Positions 7,966 through 10,000 of a DNA stretch of 10,000 bases are shown piece after piece. Numbering within the stretch: the stretch's first letter is position 1; every line of letters starts with the position of its first letter. Source of the stretch: Chrysomallon squamiferum (Eukaryota; Mollusca; Gastropoda; Neomphalida; Peltospiridae); NCBI GenBank assembly GCA_012295275.1, contig CM022677.1, positions 18,378,440 to 18,388,439 of the forward strand. Direction: 5' to 3'. Made by a program: the position numbers and the translations under genes. Under the pieces are notes generated by a model. The model saw only the letters and a list, made by a program, of their open reading frames with translations, was not told the origin of the DNA and made no database searches.

Positions 7966-8575
7966 GTGGCAGTCCTCCGAGACGAACTGTGCATAATAAC
8001 GAGTGGCAGACCTCTTCGATGACTGGATATTAATAAATGACAGTCCTCTTTACACAAAGTGAATGCAGATCTGTAAAATCTCGCTTGTATAAACTATAGA
8101 TTTTATTAAATGGAAATTTTATTACGAGATTAAAAATGCAGATGTTAAAATGACTTTCCTTTGGTCTAAACTTGACATTAACAGTGGCAGTCCTCTTCGG
8201 AGAACAAGATGTTAATAAACGTCAATGCACTTAATCAAATGAACACTGATAACTTAAGTTTATAAACTTCATGTCAATAAATGGTATCGTCTTTTTATAA
8301 ATCGTAGGTATTAATAAGCAGCAGTCCTGTTGCTTAAGGTATACATTTTAATAAATGAAAATCTCGTGTATAAACTTGATGTAAAAAAAGTGGCAGTCCT
8401 CTTGTACAAACTCGATGTCACCAGACGACAGTCCTGCATAGATGTGATCTGAAGAAGTGGCAGTCCTCTTGTACACATTATACGTTATCAAGTAGTCTCG
8501 CATGGACTGGATGTTATTAAGTGGCGGTCCTCATGGAACGATTTGATTGTTAACCCGTAGCAATGCTCTTCTCGT
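7966..8575. repeat. Degenerate tandem array, unit about 35 bp, about 18 copies
   Basis: On the plus strand the unit reads gtggcagtcctc, then ttgtacaaact, then ggatgttaataa. Unit starts seen by eye are about 7966, 8003, 8037, 8071, 8110, 8150, 8184, 8220, 8248, 8281, 8318, 8355, 8390, 8425, 8457, 8490, 8521 and 8557, mostly 31-40 bp apart. The best copies (8184, 8390, 8457) keep the first 12 bases exactly, while 8110 and 8248 are barely recognisable. The array starts 60 bp upstream of the fucosyltransferase start codon, so it fills its 5' UTR or promoter region. The period is not a multiple of three and the units contain stops, so it is not coding. No known repeat family is recognised. Confidence 0.85.
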
Positions 8576-8753
8576 CATTATTTAAAGGTTTCTGAGGGCG
8601 TAGGTCAACGGAAAAGGCGTGGTTTAGTCAGTACAGTGCGACTGACAGACACATTATCCAGTGAAATCAGAGGAAACATTGCGCAGTTCTCATTAAACAG
8701 GGTAAATAAAACTTTTTAATAGCATTTTTTGAATTTTGAATTTTTTCTTTCTG

Positions 8754-8784
<31 letters not shown>

Positions 8785-9056
8785 TGTATAAAATTCATTG
8801 CACTGTAACTGAATAAGGGCAGAATTGAATCGAGGATGTTCTGGGATTTTGATATTTCATAATAAATAAATCCATAAAAATATTATAAATCAGCAAACAA
8901 ACGAACACACACACACACACACATATATATATAAATAGACAGATAAACGAATAATTAAAGAGTGTACGAAATACAATTAAAAAGATGCAAAAAGAAAACA
9001 GCTAAGGAACAAAATAACGAGAAAAACAAATAAAGAAACAAGAAAACAAACAAACA

Positions 9057-9090
<34 letters not shown>

Positions 9091-9206
9091 AAATAAATAA
9101 ATTCAGATCTGTAAGTATTGTATGTAGCTTTATCAATTTTACACTATAACACTCAGGCTGTCGTGGTTTTTTTCTCTCATAGATATGAATCCGTAAAGAC
9201 CATTTA
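8576..9206. other. Non-coding AT-rich DNA with poly-T, (CA)n and poly-A
   Basis: A short unique stretch (8580-8700) is followed by a 29-base poly-T run (8754-8782), a small CA/TA microsatellite (8906-8931), an A-rich segment and a poly-A run (9061-9088). No exon is seen. The unique stretch contains minus-strand CCACGCC, a possible GC/CACCC-box, but no convincing promoter. Confidence 0.6.
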
Positions 9207-9545
9207 CATGCACACCTCGCTCATGTTTTTCTATGAATTCAAGCTTTAATTCAAATGACATCATCCGTTTCTTCTTCTCAGCACTGACCTTTGCACTCAC
9301 TTTCTTTGGATCCATGGAAATCTGGCAAAAGTACTCCACATAATGCGAGCACAACACAACAGAGATGTTTAGACGGCGAGGTAACCACGTGAAGCAAACG
9401 AGTGAGACGCGGGATGCTGGCCGGATGTTGTGTTGTTCGTTGCGCCAACTAGCGGCGGCGTATCTGAAGCTCGCTCTTAATTCGGATTTTAGCTCGCAAC
9501 TCAAGGCGAAAAATCGACCGGGTGCCTGCTTGTAATTCGAAAAAG
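9207..9545 (-). mobile_element. Tigger/pogo-type transposon fragment (copy 2)
   Basis: This is the same element and orientation as copy 1, sharing roughly 330 bp: the element's 5' untranslated part (including gcgccaactagcggcggcg, also at about 6266-6284) and the transposase start. The minus strand reads MDPKKVSAK from 9315, then KKKRMMSFELKLEFIEKHE and RGVHV, after which similarity to copy 1 stops near 9207. The catalytic domain and both clear terminal repeats are missing. The frame stays open into flanking DNA, but that extension is not transposase. It lies in the intron between the gene B exons, in direct orientation to copy 1. Confidence 0.85.
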
Positions 9546-9654
9546 AGAGATACTTCATGAGAGGGGTAGATATGGAAAGAAAAATATAATAAAATAAAAA
9601 ATAATTTGAAGTGAAACTTACCCGTTATTTTTCTTTCTTTCTTTATTTATTTAC

Positions 9655-9930
9655 CTTTCATGAATGACCACGTTGATAGTACCAGTAGGGTAATCGCCCT
9701 GTAACATGAGCTCCAGAAAAGACTTCTTCCTAATTTGTCAGTACCAGCTAATGGTTCAACACACAGTTTTTTAAGACATTTTGGTATTCCTATACCTTCT
9801 TTAGAACGATCTTCTCTGCAGATCGTAGAGTTATTTCCCCTGGTGCTCAAGCGTGTCAGTGTTTCGTTACTGAGCACGTAACCAGCCACACCGTTGTGAA
9901 ATCCAGGCTTCTTGAAAACATTTTTAAAAA
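9655..9930 (-). pseudogene. C1GALT1-like gene B, internal exon, degenerate
   Basis: The minus-strand frame reads FKNVFKKPGFHNGVAGYVLS, then NETLTRL, ICREDRSKEGIGIPKCLKKL and DKLGRS. It is clearly related to gene A (HSGGAGYVLSKEAL, GQCLAKLG, DSLGRT), but GVAGYV replaces GGAGYV. After LGRSLF the homology moves one frame over, where LPYWYYQRG matches gene A LPSWYRRY, and that frame then meets TGA. The region between is about five residues shorter than in gene A. The original frame stays open to a good donor, AAAG|GTAAAT at 9655/9654 (phase 1). The acceptor is probably ctaaatatag ending at 9931 (phase 1); an alternative, ttttcaag, would start the exon at 9910. Gene A has no intron there, so the two genes differ in structure. 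The DDD-containing part would lie right of the window. A pseudogene, a diverged paralogue or assembly indels are all possible; a pseudogene is the most likely. Confidence 0.75.
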
Positions 9931-10000
9931 CTATATTTAGAATGTTTATTGAGAAACGAAAGGTAACGTCATACATATGACGTCATACGCGAAAGGTCAC

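Noticed and set aside
7966-8575. CRISPR-like repeat array
   Set aside because: The units are directly adjacent and degenerate, with no unique spacers, and the context is a split-gene eukaryotic locus.
9139-9558. 139-residue open frame as a gene
   Set aside because: It fuses the Tigger 5' untranslated region and truncated transposase start with unrelated flanking DNA; a transposon remnant.

Overview
The window looks like nuclear DNA of an invertebrate animal. It has split genes with conventional GT..AG introns, long dinucleotide and trinucleotide microsatellites, A-rich intronic DNA and decayed Tigger/pogo DNA transposons. The gene families (core 1 beta-1,3-galactosyltransferase, GT31, and GT11 alpha-1,2-fucosyltransferase, both in lineage-specific copies) and the abundance of (GA)n, (CA)n and AAT/ACT repeats fit a mollusc or related lophotrochozoan best. 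That placement is an inference; no single character in the window proves it.

Every gene reads leftward (minus strand). From right to left: (1) an internal exon of a second, damaged C1GALT1-like gene (gene B, 9655-9930); (2) a Tigger fragment (about 9207-9545); (3) A-rich DNA and poly-T; (4) a degenerate tandem array of about 35 bp units (about 7966-8575) in the 5' flank of (5) an intact single-exon alpha-1,2-fucosyltransferase (6821-7906); (6) a second, internally deleted Tigger copy with one clear terminal inverted repeat (5642 to about 6380); (7) a short C-terminal exon of a C1GALT1-like gene (5477-5602), whose intron phase fits the exon at 9655; (8) about 1.7 kb of non-coding DNA with microsatellites; (9) the first coding exon (3403-3709) and main catalytic exon (about 358-1020) of gene A, a C1GALT1-like gene that looks intact. 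Gene A has a 2.4 kb microsatellite-filled intron, and its last exon lies beyond the left edge.

If exons 9655-9930 and 5477-5602 belong to one gene, the fucosyltransferase sits inside its roughly 4.05 kb intron on the same strand. Gene B shows frame disruptions in both exons and is probably a pseudogene, unless these are assembly indels.

Functionally this is a small Golgi O-glycosylation cluster. A C1GALT1 enzyme adds beta-1,3-galactose to GalNAc-Ser/Thr to make core 1, and a GT11 enzyme would add alpha-1,2-fucose to a terminal galactose. That the two act in sequence here is an inference from family knowledge and proximity.
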